From positions 22,677,501 through 22,741,500 of the forward strand of contig NC_080557.1 in the NCBI RefSeq assembly GCF_030253575.1: 64,000 nt of DNA, in the 5' to 3' direction. Below the pieces are notes generated by a model. It had not been told where the DNA came from. It did not search any database and worked only from the letters and a program-made list of their open reading frames with translations. The DNA comes from Rhododendron vialii (taxonomy: Eukaryota; Streptophyta; Magnoliopsida; Ericales; Ericaceae). Numbering within the stretch: position 1 is the stretch's first letter; each line of letters opens with the position of its first letter. This document shows, piece after piece, positions 1 to 21,527 of this stretch. The translations under genes were made by a program, and so were the position numbers.

Positions 1-960
1 AGATATCGTGGTGACTTTGGCCGCTAGAGAAAAGACTTGTGAAATACCCTGTGACTCTAGTGCTCAACGGATAGGGAAAAGACTTGTGAAATACCTTGTG
101 ACCCTATTCCGGATCGGCTTAGGGAAAAGGTCCCAGGCGCCATCCTGTGGTGACTCTAAGTACGGTGTTGGATCCAACGGGCGAAGCCCTGAGAAAATAT
201 TTGGTATTTGGTAATTGATACTTGGCAATTGGTGATTATGGTTCCCATTTTGATTTGGATTTCCATATTATTGTTGTTGGTCATTCTGAATATCATTTGG
301 CAAACTGTTTGATGTAAATGCCCATTAGTGCGATTCGATTATTGATCCTGGTATTAGTTAATCAATTGTTGAGGCCATTGGTACTACTTGTTGGCCGTTC
401 ACCTTGTCCTTTCTTATTTAGTTAGTTATTGATATTCGTTGACCCATCGATCTTCACTATTGAGAACCATTTCTTGGACCTTTCGGTTATCATTTGTCTA
501 TACGTATGCCACGTTGTACTCTTTACCTTTAGCATGCTTAACTACTCACTGAGCCGCCCGTCAGCTGACGGATTTATTCCTCATTTTTTTTCAAGTTAGT
601 TCATGGAGCGTTATAGTGGACTCTGTGGCATTGTCGGGACCTTTCATTTGGACCTCTAGGATGTCTGCATTTTTATTTCTTTTCTATTGTCAAAAAGGCT
701 TCCGCACTTTTATTTATTAGCTTCCGCACTTTTATTTATTGGTAGTTCATTGTGGAATTTGGAGATTGAAAAATATGAGAGGTTGTGTCGTTTGTTTAAG
801 AAAAATATTGGTTTTGTGTCGCACATTTTTTTTTTGTAATAAAATATCCAGTTTCTCTTTATTTGCTTAAAGTTGCTAAAAATATTTTTAATTAGGCTTC
901 GTGTCCCATGATTGCTTCATGGTACACGGCCGGTCATGCTCTCGGATTTGGAGCGTGACA
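1..960 (+). repeat. 3' part of an LTR (Ty3/gypsy-like), left end outside window
   Basis: The block ends at 951-960 with GAGCGTGACA, the terminus seen in many plant Ty3/gypsy LTRs whose opposite end reads TGTCACG or TGTAA. The interior is non-coding and contains short tandem repeats (about 24-160) and a duplicated CTTCCGCACTTTTATTTATT unit at 690-741. No primer-binding site is visible after 960, so this would be a 3' LTR or solo LTR rather than a 5' LTR. The start lies outside the window, so the length and target duplication cannot be checked. Confidence 0.5.
24..160 (+). repeat. short tandem repeat inside the LTR, about 48-bp unit
   Basis: GAAAAGACTTGTGAAATACC occurs at about 29-48 and again at about 76-95, each followed by a copy of CTGTGACTCTA or TTGTGACCCTA. 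A third degenerate copy (AGGGAAAAGGTCCCAG) starts at 121. Such repeats are common in LTR U3/R regions. No coding role is suggested. Confidence 0.6.
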
Positions 961-1304
961 AGGTCCTTTTTGTTAGTTTGTGTTTGGTACGGTTTTTCAG
1001 TTTCTTAGTTTTCCATTTTTGAAAAGAAATTTTCACGTGAAACTTCAAGAAAAACATCATTACAGGTTTATAAAAGAAGAAGAAAACCATTTTGAATGAA
1101 ATAGGATTGTGTCCTGTATTTAGTGTGAAGTATTAAAAACTTGAGTTTTGGACAATTTTGACTTTTGACAATTTTGAATGAAATAGGATTGTGTCCTAGA
1201 CGTTGAAAATTGAGACTCATGGATTTTTATTTAATTGTTTGAGATCCTTTTTGTTTGTTTTGTGATTGGTGCGGTTGTTCAATTTCTTAGTTTTCCATTT
1301 GAAC
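961..1304 (+). repeat. diverged direct repeats, unclassified
   Basis: The segment at about 961-1020 (CCTTTTTGTTAGTTTGTG onward, ending TTCTTAGTTTTCCATTT) is repeated in diverged form at about 1244-1303. In between, TTTTGAATGAAATAGGATTG is present twice (about 1092 and 1172). The spacing of about 283 bp suggests an old tandem duplication or the remains of a small repeat element. No gene is visible between 960 and 1947. Confidence 0.5.
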
Positions 1305-1947
1305 AACAATTTTCACATTGGAAAATTGGGGTGAAAAACTTGTAAAGAACCGGAAATCTACACTTGTAGATATTGAGGGTAAAAAAAAACTTTCACTTAC
1401 CCAAATTTTAAAAGGGAAATGAGGGTATATTGTCATTAGAACAAAAGTACTATGAACGTTGTACAAAGAATAGTTGCAAATAGCAGTGAAAAGTGGTGTT
1501 TTGTGAGTTTTCATAAACACAACTTATATAATTAGGTATATTTATTGCCCCTAAACTATTACTCATGGGGCACCTATTAGCAGAACCATAAAAGCAGAAA
1601 AAAATTTGAAAATTTTCACTGAATTCCTACGGAATTGCCTCATCCAAAGAGTGGATTAGATGATCCAACCTTAAGATGATGAACCTGAAGCTGGTGTAAA
1701 AGAAAAGCAAGGTAAAGAAATCTTTTAAATTCAAGAAGAATCACTTGAAATTTCATTAATACCCATAAACTACGATATATCAGCCCCATTGTGATTTTTT
1801 GATCTGGCATCGGCCGCCTTATGGACAACAGGGGCTCAATTGATAACATTTCAAAAAGTATCGGTATTTTCGAATTTGTTTTAAACTAGGTGCCTACGTT
1901 GCATCAGGCCTATAGTTCAGGGAATAATTCCAAATTTTCCTCTCATA

Positions 1948-2298
1948 TATATTTTTTTTGGGCGCTGCTATTCGCAGCTCTCTATTTACTTCCATAGCCC
2001 GTTAAAAATTTTCAATTATACTCGACAGTTAGTTACCGAAATTGAGATATATTTTCAGCATCCAATTACCGAAATATAATATTTTTTTCAACAGATGTTT
2101 ACCGAAAATGCATGTTCGGCAGTTGTTTACCGAAAGTTGAACATATTTTCGACATGTAGTTACCGAAATATAATTTTGTTTTCAACAGCAATTTACTAAA
2201 ATGTTGTTTATGATTTTCAACAACCATTTATCGAAATGTAATAAGTTACAGGAGAAAATAAAGGGCTGCGAATAGTGGCGCCTTTTTTGGGATCCGAC
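1948..2298. mobile_element. MITE-like element with inverted ends, just upstream of CNOT11
   Basis: The ends are inverted copies: GGGCGCTGCTATTCGCAGC at 1960-1978 against the reverse complement of GCTGCGAATAGTGGCGCC at 2265-2282. The 9-mer CCTCTCATA flanks the block at 1939-1947 and 2299-2307, as expected of a Mutator-type 9-bp target duplication. An alternative boundary is a T-rich pair (TTTTTTGG) closer to the inverted ends. The interior holds four or five loose copies of a motif containing TTACCGAAAT. The right edge is about 100 bp from the CNOT11 start codon, so the element is part of the gene's promoter or leader region. Confidence 0.65.
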
Positions 2299-2400
2299 CC
2301 TCTCATAGTTCAGTAATGAAAATCATCTCTTTCTCTCTCTCCCTCCTTCATAGTTAGGGCTTCCAATTGCCAACCAACATAGCAGTCACACAGAACTACA

Positions 2401-12408
<10,008 letters not shown>

Positions 12409-15147
12409 TTGATCTTATCATTTCTGTTAATCTAACCAATTGCCCTTTTCTTTGTTCCCCCCCTTGTATTGTAGATTAGCGGGTACGTAAAAAGGAGTTT
12501 GTACTTCCATTTTTCGGCAATTCTGTCCCCCTTTGGACCGTGTAAAAACTATACAAGAACTTCTGCGCAAATGTATCATTGAAACATCTGCCAGCCACGA
12601 ATTTCTACTTCCCAGATTTTGTCATTGCCTTTGTTGTGTGTTTCGGCATATATTTGTAGCTCATATTCTCTCTTTCTGAGGTGTACATGCAACCGCGGTC
12701 GGTGAAATTGCGACATCTGTTTATTTCAATGTGTTCTCAGAAATGTATTCGGAGTTGAATGAAAATTATGCTTTGTGTGCCATAATTTTAGTTTGAGTGG
12801 TGAGAGAACCTTAGATAGAGAAGCAAACCTGGATTTTGGCTAAAATGGCTACCCAAACACCAAAAAAGCATGGTCCAGCTGAATCACCTCAAACTCGCCA
12901 ATTTGGCGGGTAGCTACGGTCTAGCGAGTTACTGTGGCACTTGGTAGAAGGTGATAACACGGTTTCTTCTTCCGTGTGTGTGTGAGATCGAATTGGAAAA
13001 TGGGCAATGCTATATTGATAATGCCTAGGCTATTCGGAAGTTCATAAATTTGGTGGCTAGCTAAAGTAGATATTGGCATATATTCTTGGTATTTTGGTTA
13101 CGAACGGCCAGAGATGCTCTTATATAGTTATATGTATCTATTGTGAAAGGAAAGCAAGGTGAAAGTGTAGGAGGATGGGAGTTGTGACAAATTCTCTTTT
13201 TTTTTGACAAAGGAGAAAAAAATTTAATCTGAAGGGCGAAAATGCCTATGCACCAGAGAGCACAGAGCTCCATGTGAAGTTGTATGAATAGCTTTATCTA
13301 AAGTTCTATGCAAAATTGCGCTTGTCACGTTTATATTTAGCTCTACAAGCAGTTTTTTAAGGGAACTGATAATGCCACGACTGATTTTGACTTTGCCACG
13401 ACAATTCACTTTCTTTGACAATTTTGCCATTCTAGTGTAAGTCATTGTTCCTCACATTTTCTCTTTTCTAGTTTTTTGCTTCTCATTTACAGAGCAAAAT
13501 ATCCCCTACCAATCTCTTTCACAAATCCCACGATCCATTTGTTCCTGATCAGAAAACCACTCCCTGCGTTCCCTCCCTCCTCCTCTTTTCCTTGGTGCAT
13601 GCAATCACAAATCTGATCCACCACTATCCCGTTCGTCAATCTTGAAAACTTGCCCGAATTCTCTAGGTATATACCTCGCGGAAATTAAATCGCCAAAATC
13701 CACTTCCTCTTGTAAAACTACCGGTTGCTTTGATGTTGGATCAACCTTATTTGATACTCATATCCTTTGATACTAACATTTCGAAATGACCCGATAATCC
13801 AAATTTTGTGGGGAAAAAATCGTACCCATTGGTGGAAGTCACCGATTTGATTTTGATTTCGAAACTCGGAATGATGACCTTGTTCGTGATTCAATTGTGG
13901 GGAAAAAAATCAGTGGAACAAAACTCACTGTTCAATTTTATTTTTTGTTTCAAGGCTTCAAGCAATATGGACTGTAAATTGAAATGGAGGCAGGGCTGAG
14001 GAGAGGTGGATTTGTGGTGGTCGGCTGGAGGAAGGATGACCAGGGTTCGAATTGGTGAAACTCCAAAAATATGCATGCTAACTGTGATCTGGGTGAACTG
14101 CCATGCTAGTTTAAGTGGACTTGAGACCTTACAAAATTAATAGGTGGACTTGTGGGCTTATGAAGTTCATATAATAGACCTAAGACTAATTTTTTTATTT
14201 CAACCGGTAGATGTTGAATTTTTTTATTATATATTTTCCAAAAAAAGGAATTGATGCGACTCTATGGGACAAAAAGTTGTGGAGTCCATTGGGCGCACAT
14301 ACACTACGTGGCCTTATCCTATCCTATTAGTTAAAGAGATCAGTTAGTTATCTTTTTATCATTTTGAAGCTACCATGCATATACCATGTGGAACCATGCA
14401 ATTAATCAACTAAGGGGGTGGGACCTATTTTATTTTCTAAGTTGGACCATTTCAAAACACTGCATATGTTTGATGTAGTGACCGAATATAGCACACTATG
14501 AAGTTGCACATTCCAATATCAAAGCACTAAATTACCAAAGTCTTGATACATATTTTTAGCACACACATTTTAGGAAAGCCATTGCAGATGATCTTAACAC
14601 CTCTGTGATACGCCACAACTAACCGTAAATTTGGAGTACGGCAATTTCATACACAATTCTAAGGAATTTAGCAGTAAGTTAGTAGGAGTAATATTTTCCC
14701 GTTGGGATGTGAATCATTTATACTCCTATATATCTACTTCTTCCAGTTGTGTATGACTGCATATATATGATTCAAAAGTAGCAGCTTTTGAAAGAAATTA
14801 GCAAATTCTGTGGGGGATGGGCCGACCGGATGCTTACTGGTGGGCTCACCAGCCCAAAAAACTGCAGAGACTACATAAGCTTGGGCTCGGTGGATTTTCC
14901 ATAGCCTGTGACAGGCCCATTATATCTAGAATACTGGACATCATGTTTATTAGAATGGAAAAGTGGATGAAATCAGGGTACGCATCAAGCAAAAATACAA
15001 TTAAAAAATGTTGGAGGCAGCAAAATGTACGCAAGAGCCGAAGTGCGTTTGATTCAAAATTTCATGTCAATACCAGATGAAAGTAATGGTGCCCACAAAA
15101 TGGCACGAGCCAAGCGCGAGTCTAGTTTTGCAAGAACCTCACATATC
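12409..15147. other. 3' UTR of CNOT11 and intergenic DNA, no gene seen
   Basis: The first few hundred bases after the CNOT11 stop look like its 3' UTR, with no single convincing poly(A) signal. From about 12.8 kb the DNA is AT-rich and all open frames are short (under 90 codons) with no family resemblance. The end at 15147 is the intergenic side of the convergent LBD gene, so CNOT11 (+) and LBD (-) are tail-to-tail. Confidence 0.6.
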
Positions 15148-15541
15148 TCATTGAAATTTTACACCTGGCAAGTACTTAGACACAAATTCACGAGCTAGTG
15201 CTTGAACATTGCCATCCTCGATGATTTCCTGATTCAGAGCATCGCACAAACTTACCAGCTCCACTGGCGTTGATGAATCAAATTGCATTGATGTGTTAGA
15301 ATTCAATGCCATGAGATGCGACGATTGAAGATTCGCCGTTGAAGGAGTTTGTGCAGGTTGATCAGGAGGTGGTAGAGGGAGACACTGCAAAGAAGAGAGT
15401 CTAGCTTGAATGTATGCTAACTCTGCTTGCAAATTTACTACCTGCACGAACAAATTAAAACACTTTTCAATTGGTATAGTCTCCAAATGTTAAGCTATGA
15501 ATGAGGGGAAAAAAAAGAAGAGATTTAAAGAGGACTTGCAA

Positions 15542-15606
<65 letters not shown>

Positions 15607-17747
15607 ATTGAGAAGTGTTTTAATTTGTTCAATTTAGAAAGTTTGTGTTATGGCCTCGTATATCTATAATCTATATGCACGTATTATTATGTCTATCTTA
15701 ATCACACAATGCTGAAAGTGTGTATTAATCTCACTTTGTATTAATCAATCAATCTAGCTAAGATTCAAAGTTTATCTTGTCCAAGTCCAGTCAACCTTTT
15801 GCTCATCTTTTTCTTGGTACATTAGATAGGGTTATATGAATATATACATTGATTAAGATTTACCCAAGTATTAAGCAGGTAATGGTACGTATCTAACCTA
15901 TTTTTATGTATGACAGAGAGCCGTTTGGGTGTTCATACGAGATCATGTACTTCCGCTTCTCTTTGTTTTTTTTTTTGTCAATCGATAGGAAAGATCATTA
16001 CATTATGTATGTATATGAATTACAAAGTACGTACAAATCATAAGACACTACATCAATTGTGTGAGAGAGTCCACGAGATAACGAAACCCAACAATTAAAC
16101 CACTATAAACAGAGGCGGCTCCAGGATTTCGGTTCAATGGTGACAAAATCGTGCTCAAATTTTTTGCAATGCAAAATTCAATCTTAAATGCAGATTTTTA
16201 TTTGATTAAAAATAAATTGAGCTTGATTAATTTTGTTTCGTTGTCATATGCTATCTATTTACTCACAAGTTTAAGTAGATTTTCTCTTATATTGGCTATG
16301 CGCCAATAACCCCACTACAACAATAACAAACAAAAGTGATCAAAATATATTTAAAAATAAAAAAATCTTAGTGTGTGTGTGTGTGTGTGTTTTTTTTTTT
16401 ATTATCCCAATTGGTTCACTAGAACTCCGGCCCGCAAATACTAGTAAAGCCTCATGCTTACGTTAGATGATTGGAGCGCAGATTTAGATGTATTCATCAT
16501 AAAAATAAGAAGTAAAAAGATACATATTTATTACTCACGTGAAAAAAGAATACTACTCAACCTGTTACTTTTGTTGTTTTTTTTCTACATCGCTGTAAGT
16601 TTTAGATTATTAAACAATCAAACTTATTTAGGCTAGGCAATAATATTTTGTGTTCGAATTTAGTTGGACTTTCATATTTTAACCTTGCATGAGTAACTTA
16701 ATACTGACAATACTAAGGACAAATTAATTTATATACAAAAAAATAAAAAATTTCAGTGCATTTTTTGAACTCGGAGGGTTTGCTTAAACCCTCTAGGCCC
16801 TTACTAGAGCCGCCCGGACTATAAACCCAACCCAACTAGCCCAACCACCCCTTCTATTTCTCTTTCAATAATTAATGCTTGGGAAAATGACAACCTAGGA
16901 CGTGTTTTGATAATTAATACCGGCCAAGGACAAGCTAAGAACATTTGCTAATACTGAAAATATCCTTGACGGCCAATATTAATTATCAAAACACGTTATT
17001 GACCGTCATTTTCCCATAATGCTTTTGGTGATCATGTGTATATTTTCTATCGGGAAAATTCATTAATATTAGAATAGTTAGATTAGCATCTTATACATGT
17101 ATTGATGTACACTATTGTTATAAACACCTCCCTATGTTTACGGTCACAAAGTTGCCCTGCCTATATTACCGAACAGCCCACGGAGAACTCTTGCAACATG
17201 CTCCCTCCATCTCCAATTATTGGTCCTTTTTTTTTTTTTAACATTGTAAAGAATATACAACAACCCGCACTTGTAAAATTATATTTTTTATCTTAGTACA
17301 ATTATAACTATCCAAAAAGATCAATAACTGGGAATAGAGGAAGTAGTAACTAAGCAACTGCCTATATATATATATTCATTCATAATTTAAGTAATGTATA
17401 TATAGTAATATACAGCAAGTGGAGTTAGCTAGAGACACCATGTACTCTCCATATTTCAATATCACTAGCTTAATTAAGGTATATATTAATGGTACTTTCA
17501 TAAAACATTTCCGTTGTATATATAAATATATACATGCGCTAACTAGTTGAAGACGAGATGAGTAATTAATTAAGGTAATTAAGTGAAGCCATAAAGTCAA
17601 AACCAAACACACACACACCCCCCACCCCCCGGCCCGTTTAATATTATTCTCGAGCTTCTAAGTTTAATTAATTACTTGGTATTCCCGTCAAGCAACAAAT
17701 ACCCCTTAAAGTCCATGCATGCCGGCCCCGTCAAGCAACAACATGGC

Positions 17748-17792
<45 letters not shown>

Positions 17793-19550
17793 GAGTGCGC
17801 ATGTTAGCAGGATTTTTAGATAAAGTATTTGTTTGAAATCAAGACAAAAAAAAAGGGGCTAATGTCCAAGCGTTTTGAAGAAAATTATAATGAAAGGAAA
17901 ATTTGACCATACCTGATTTCCCTAAGACCTGGATAAGTTGGCCACACACACTTCCCAGTAACACTTTTCTAACTTTACAAATTTGACTTAGGATTTAGAC
18001 CTAGAAATTAAGATGAATCCAAATAGCTAGCAGGAGAAACCAGGATTCTTTTTCTTTTTTTTTTTTTGGTTATTGGGATCAAAATTTTAGTTAGAGTAAC
18101 GTGGATTACATATATTATCAATGAACTAATTGAGAAATATAATTCATTCATGGCATAATTAATGAGAATCTTATACGTTTATTATATATTCTAACATCTG
18201 AATTCATGTTTTGCAAAAGACCTTAATGAATTTTGTACATATAAAAGCAATTCATGGTATATATTCTCATTTGAGATGCTAGCTACTAGGATAATTTCTC
18301 AATAAAAAAGAAGAAGCAATATTAATTCATTTACCGATTCTCCATTTGGTGGAGAGAGATAACTAATGTCGTTGAGACACATGCATCAAAGTTTATATCC
18401 ATTTTTACATCTCTAGGAAACAAGTGATGGTAGGATCCACAATAATATTTAAAGGGTCCCACAATCACTTGTGAAAGAAGATATACCACTTGGATGTGTT
18501 CCTAGCTAGCATTTTTTTGTTCCTAAAATTTGAAGAGATGGTTGGGAAAATTTTACACCGAATCCGGCAATTAATGTGATGAGTATATTTAATGGGGTCA
18601 AATTTTCAAACTTAGTTTCACGTACAATTATATAAAATGGTTGACTTAACCTAAAATTCATAAGAATAGATCGCGATGGCTCTTAAGCGCTAGCTCGCGT
18701 ACCACGAATGAGTACTCTAGTCCAACTGATTGTAGACAGAAACTTGTGAACTGTTTGCAAACAGCTAGAACGGCTCATTTAGTAAACAAATCGAGCTAGC
18801 TCGAACATAATTTTTACTTAGTTTAGTAAACCAGACAAACTTGGCTCATGTGTGTAGACTCAGCTTGTTTATGGAGATTTGTTTAGTACTTGAGCCAAAC
18901 TCAGAGCTCTCAAATATACTAATGGAGCTTGGATATTTGGGCTTAATCTACGTCGTCTTGATCGGCTAGAGGTTACCGAATTTCAAACGAGCCGAGGTCG
19001 AACACTCTTAAGGCCAAAACCTTGACTTGGGTGGGCTTGTCTTGTTTGCACAGGCCAACTTTAGCGGCCAGGTGTGGGAGAGGTGGTCTATCTGAGTAAT
19101 AGAGTTTGCATGAATTTAATTACTTCTAGTAATTACCAGCAGTAATAGTCAGTGAGTGGAGTATATAAGTAGTGGAGGAGGAGTACGTAGCTAGCTAGGA
19201 TGGATAATTATTAATTTTTTAATTACCTGTTGTTGGAGAGTGAAGATGTGAGCGACACAGCCATAAACGGGGTCTCTAACCCTAGCCAGAGCCTCGTAAC
19301 TGATGGAGACGACGGAGTCGAGACGCTTGTGTGCCGGAATTCTCATAAGCATCTTGGAAGCATTGCTAGCCCCAAACACCTTGTGAACGGCTGCGAAGTG
19401 AGCGGTGCCCTGCTCCGAGTCAAAATAGGGTGCAAATATACAGTCTTCCATACACCTCCGCCTCAAGAACTTGCAAGCTCCACAAGGCCCACCATGACCA
19501 CCTCCATTAGTATTATTGGCTTTGCTACTACTCATCTCTCTCTTTCTCAC
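15148..19550 (-). CDS. class I LOB-domain (LBD) transcription factor, two exons
   Basis: Exon 1 is 19550-19227 and exon 2 is 15441-15148 (minus strand), joined in phase 0 at LQQQ/VVNLQ, the conserved LBD intron position. The product is 205 aa, or 200 aa if the second ATG at 19535 (MSSSKANN) is used, which fits family N termini better. Exon 1 has the zinc-binding C block [16 protein letters not shown] (CX2CX6CX3C), the GAS block (FDSEQG to VFGASN) and the DPVYGC segment. The coiled coil has the class I LX6LX3LX6L spacing across the splice junction. LBD proteins are nuclear DNA-binding factors in lateral organ, root and vascular development. The sequence looks closest to the LBD18/20/30-type subgroup, but I cannot assign an orthologue. 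The short C terminus ends in [15 protein letters not shown]. The (CT)n tract lies in the 5' UTR on the gene strand. Confidence 0.92.
15545..15604. repeat. (AT)n microsatellite in LBD intron
   Basis: About 30 uninterrupted AT dinucleotides lie just upstream (gene strand) of LBD exon 2. Such tracts are highly mutable and self-complementary. Confidence 0.95.
16881..17015. mobile_element. MITE, about 135 bp, in LBD intron
   Basis: The inverted ends start GGGAAAATGAC on each side and share ACGTGTTTTGATAATTAATA (left about 16899-16918, right inverted at about 16977-16996). The 8-mer TAATGCTT flanks it at 16873-16880 and 17017-17024. An 8-bp duplication suggests a hAT-type non-autonomous element, though an extra A at 17016 leaves 9 bp (Mutator) possible. 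There is no coding capacity. Confidence 0.75.
17751..17790. repeat. (CT)n microsatellite in LBD intron
   Basis: Twenty uninterrupted TC dinucleotides. Confidence 0.95.
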
Positions 19551-19569
19551 TCTAAAAGGTTATGTTTTA

Positions 19570-19572
<3 letters not shown>

Positions 19573-19627
<55 letters not shown>
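19573..19627. repeat. (GA)n microsatellite in LBD 5' UTR/promoter
   Basis: About 27 GA repeats (CT on the gene strand) lie 23-77 bp upstream of the first LBD ATG. CT tracts in this position are common in plant 5' UTRs and can bind GAGA-type factors. Length variation here could affect expression. Confidence 0.9.
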
Positions 19628-19633
<6 letters not shown>

Positions 19634-19749
19634 GAGCTAGGGAGAAAGGGGAGGTGGTAATGTTGTTGCTTATTATACGGTTTAGCTAGTGATGAAGATA
19701 TAATGTGGAAGCTTTTGGGTGGTGGGTCACATGACTTGGCGAAGAAAGA

Positions 19750-19985
19750 AAGTGTTTCGGTGTCTACCCTTACGGTGTCTCCATTATGCCTCTTGTGGTT
19801 TTCGGTTATGTCTTTTTCATGTGGTTTTCGACTATGTCATGTGTAGTTCAATATTATGCCATGTGTGGATCTGTGTGTTGTATAATATGAAACCACAAAG
19901 AGCATAATCGAAAACCACAAGAGGTATAACCGAAAATTACAAGAGGCATAACGGAAACACTGTAAGGATAAACACTATAACATTA
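19750..19985. mobile_element. fold-back element with imperfect inverted arms
   Basis: The left arm (about 19750-19809: CCCTTACGGTGTCTCC, then ATTATGCCTCTTGTGGTTTT) is matched by its reverse complement at about 19895-19985. The same CGGTGTCT core occurs in the Mutator-like element 50 bp downstream, so the two are probably related non-autonomous elements. It lies about 200 bp upstream of the LBD start codon, in promoter DNA. Confidence 0.6.
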
Positions 19986-20028
19986 TCCTTTTGTTTAATG
20001 TTTTGACGCCACCGAGTGTGTTAACATA

Positions 20029-20646
20029 GGGAATTACTTCGGTGTCTCCTCTAAAAAAAGAGACATCGTAACTTTTGACATAAAAAAATCATTTTGTTTA
20101 ATATTTTGATGCCATCGAGTATGTTAACATAGGGAATTACTTCGGTGTCTTCCCTAAAAAAGGAGACATCGTAACTTTTGGCATAACAAAACTGTTGGGA
20201 GTTCATCTGATGCATCGATCCGCCACTGTGTGCTCAAGGCTCAAATTTGTGTGGGAGTAACGGCAAATAGTCCACCACATCACTTGAGCTCAATATACAC
20301 TGAATGACCCATATCCACTTAAAAGGCTAAGCCTTATAAGTGGTAAGTTATCCACTTGTATATTAAGGTCCAACTATTTTTTGGTTCATTCGATGTGGGA
20401 CTCAACGTTTACACATGTTCTAACAAAAACCATTATGAGTATAATTAAAACCCATTACAAGCATAACAGAACCATAACTTGTTTGGTTATGTCTTGGTTG
20501 ATTTTTGGGATATTACTTGGTTATACCTTGTTACGGTTATGTTATGCTTGTAATGTGTTTTACCATTTTAGTTATGCTCATAATGATTTTGTTATGTCAA
20601 AAGTTACGGTGTCTTTTTTTTTAGGGGAGACACCGAAGTGCTTCCC
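20029..20646. mobile_element. Mutator-like non-autonomous element with 9-bp target duplication and a duplicated left end
   Basis: The left end GGGAATTACTTCGGTGTCTC (20029) matches the reverse complement of the right end (20646 inwards: GGGAAGCACTTCGGTGTCTC) over about 55 bp, including an A-run and GTAACTTTTGACATAA. GTTAACATA flanks it at 20020-20028 and 20647-20655. The left end plus the flanking 9-mer is present a second time at 20123-20185 (9-mer at 20123-20131), so an inner 515-bp element (20132-20646) also has matching flanks. No transposase frame is present. Confidence 0.8.
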
Positions 20647-20879
20647 GTTAACATAACATAACATAACATGGTGTCATGTCATCGATCAATTTATGCTCGC
20701 TTGTTTGTGCCCTTGAGCAAGATCACCCAATGTTGTTAGCTGCTTGCTGCAAAGACATCATCTCGACACGTACGTGGCTCGATCGGTGACACCCCGTCAC
20801 CACGGACCTACCTGACTACTGGCATGGGTGTGAAATGATTTGGGTATGGTGCCTGTAATTACAGAAGAACGTAACATTA

Positions 20880-21260
20880 TATTATTACAGAAAGAAAGTC
20901 TATCCATACAAATTTTGTACAGAGATCACGGTGTGGGAATCGACTCCGGATTCCACGCAAACGATTTGAGCTGTTCATTAAATATAAAACATTTTTTTGA
21001 AGGCTCTCGCAAAAAATTGATCAACTCAATTTGATACCTTCAATCCAATAATTTAACTTTTCAGGATCTTGTAATCTAAATAAAAAATTAGATGATTGGA
21101 TTAAGCACTTATTGATATTGGATTGAGTTGATGTTTCGTGGAAGCCCTTAAAAAAATGTTTTAAATTTAATGAACGACTCATATTGCTTGTTTGGGGCCC
21201 GAAATGGATCTGTGCACAATTGTTGTGCACAAAATTTGTGTTGGTAGCATCTCTGATAGT
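20880..21260. mobile_element. fold-back MITE
   Basis: Two long inverted arms: TTCATTAAATATAAAACATT with the following T-run at about 20976 pairs with the complement of AATGTTTTAAATTTAATGAA at about 21157-21176. Outer parts (CAAATTTTGTACAGAGAT at about 20909 against the complement of the CAAAATTTGTG/ATCTCTGATA region near 21228-21258) also match loosely. There is no coding potential. The element type is uncertain because the extreme ends are degenerate. Confidence 0.6.
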
Positions 21261-21527
21261 ATTATACTATTATTTACTAGCAACATTTTAATATATACAA
21301 TGAATTCACTAGGAAAATATGTCAACGTTACTTTTTCAAATGATAAATTTACTGTTTTGCAATGGATAAGAAATATAGGATATTATTGTTTTTTCATATT
21401 TCTCGAACTAGGATGATGTTGTAGTGGCATGCTCAATTTAAATACGTTTTCGATAAGGTTTTTTTTTTCCTTTCTAAAGGAACATGCCCAAAATTGTCCC
21501 CTATAATTCTGGTATATTCGGGTTGTT

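Noticed and set aside
54..160. CRISPR-like appearance of short repeats at the window start
   Set aside because: Units are directly adjacent without unique spacers of constant size, and the DNA is plant nuclear.
19230..19634. 134-codon frame on the + strand over the LBD exon
   Set aside because: It is the antisense shadow of LBD exon 1 and ends in GA-repeat codons (RERERE). The minus-strand frame has the LOB C block and a conserved splice site.
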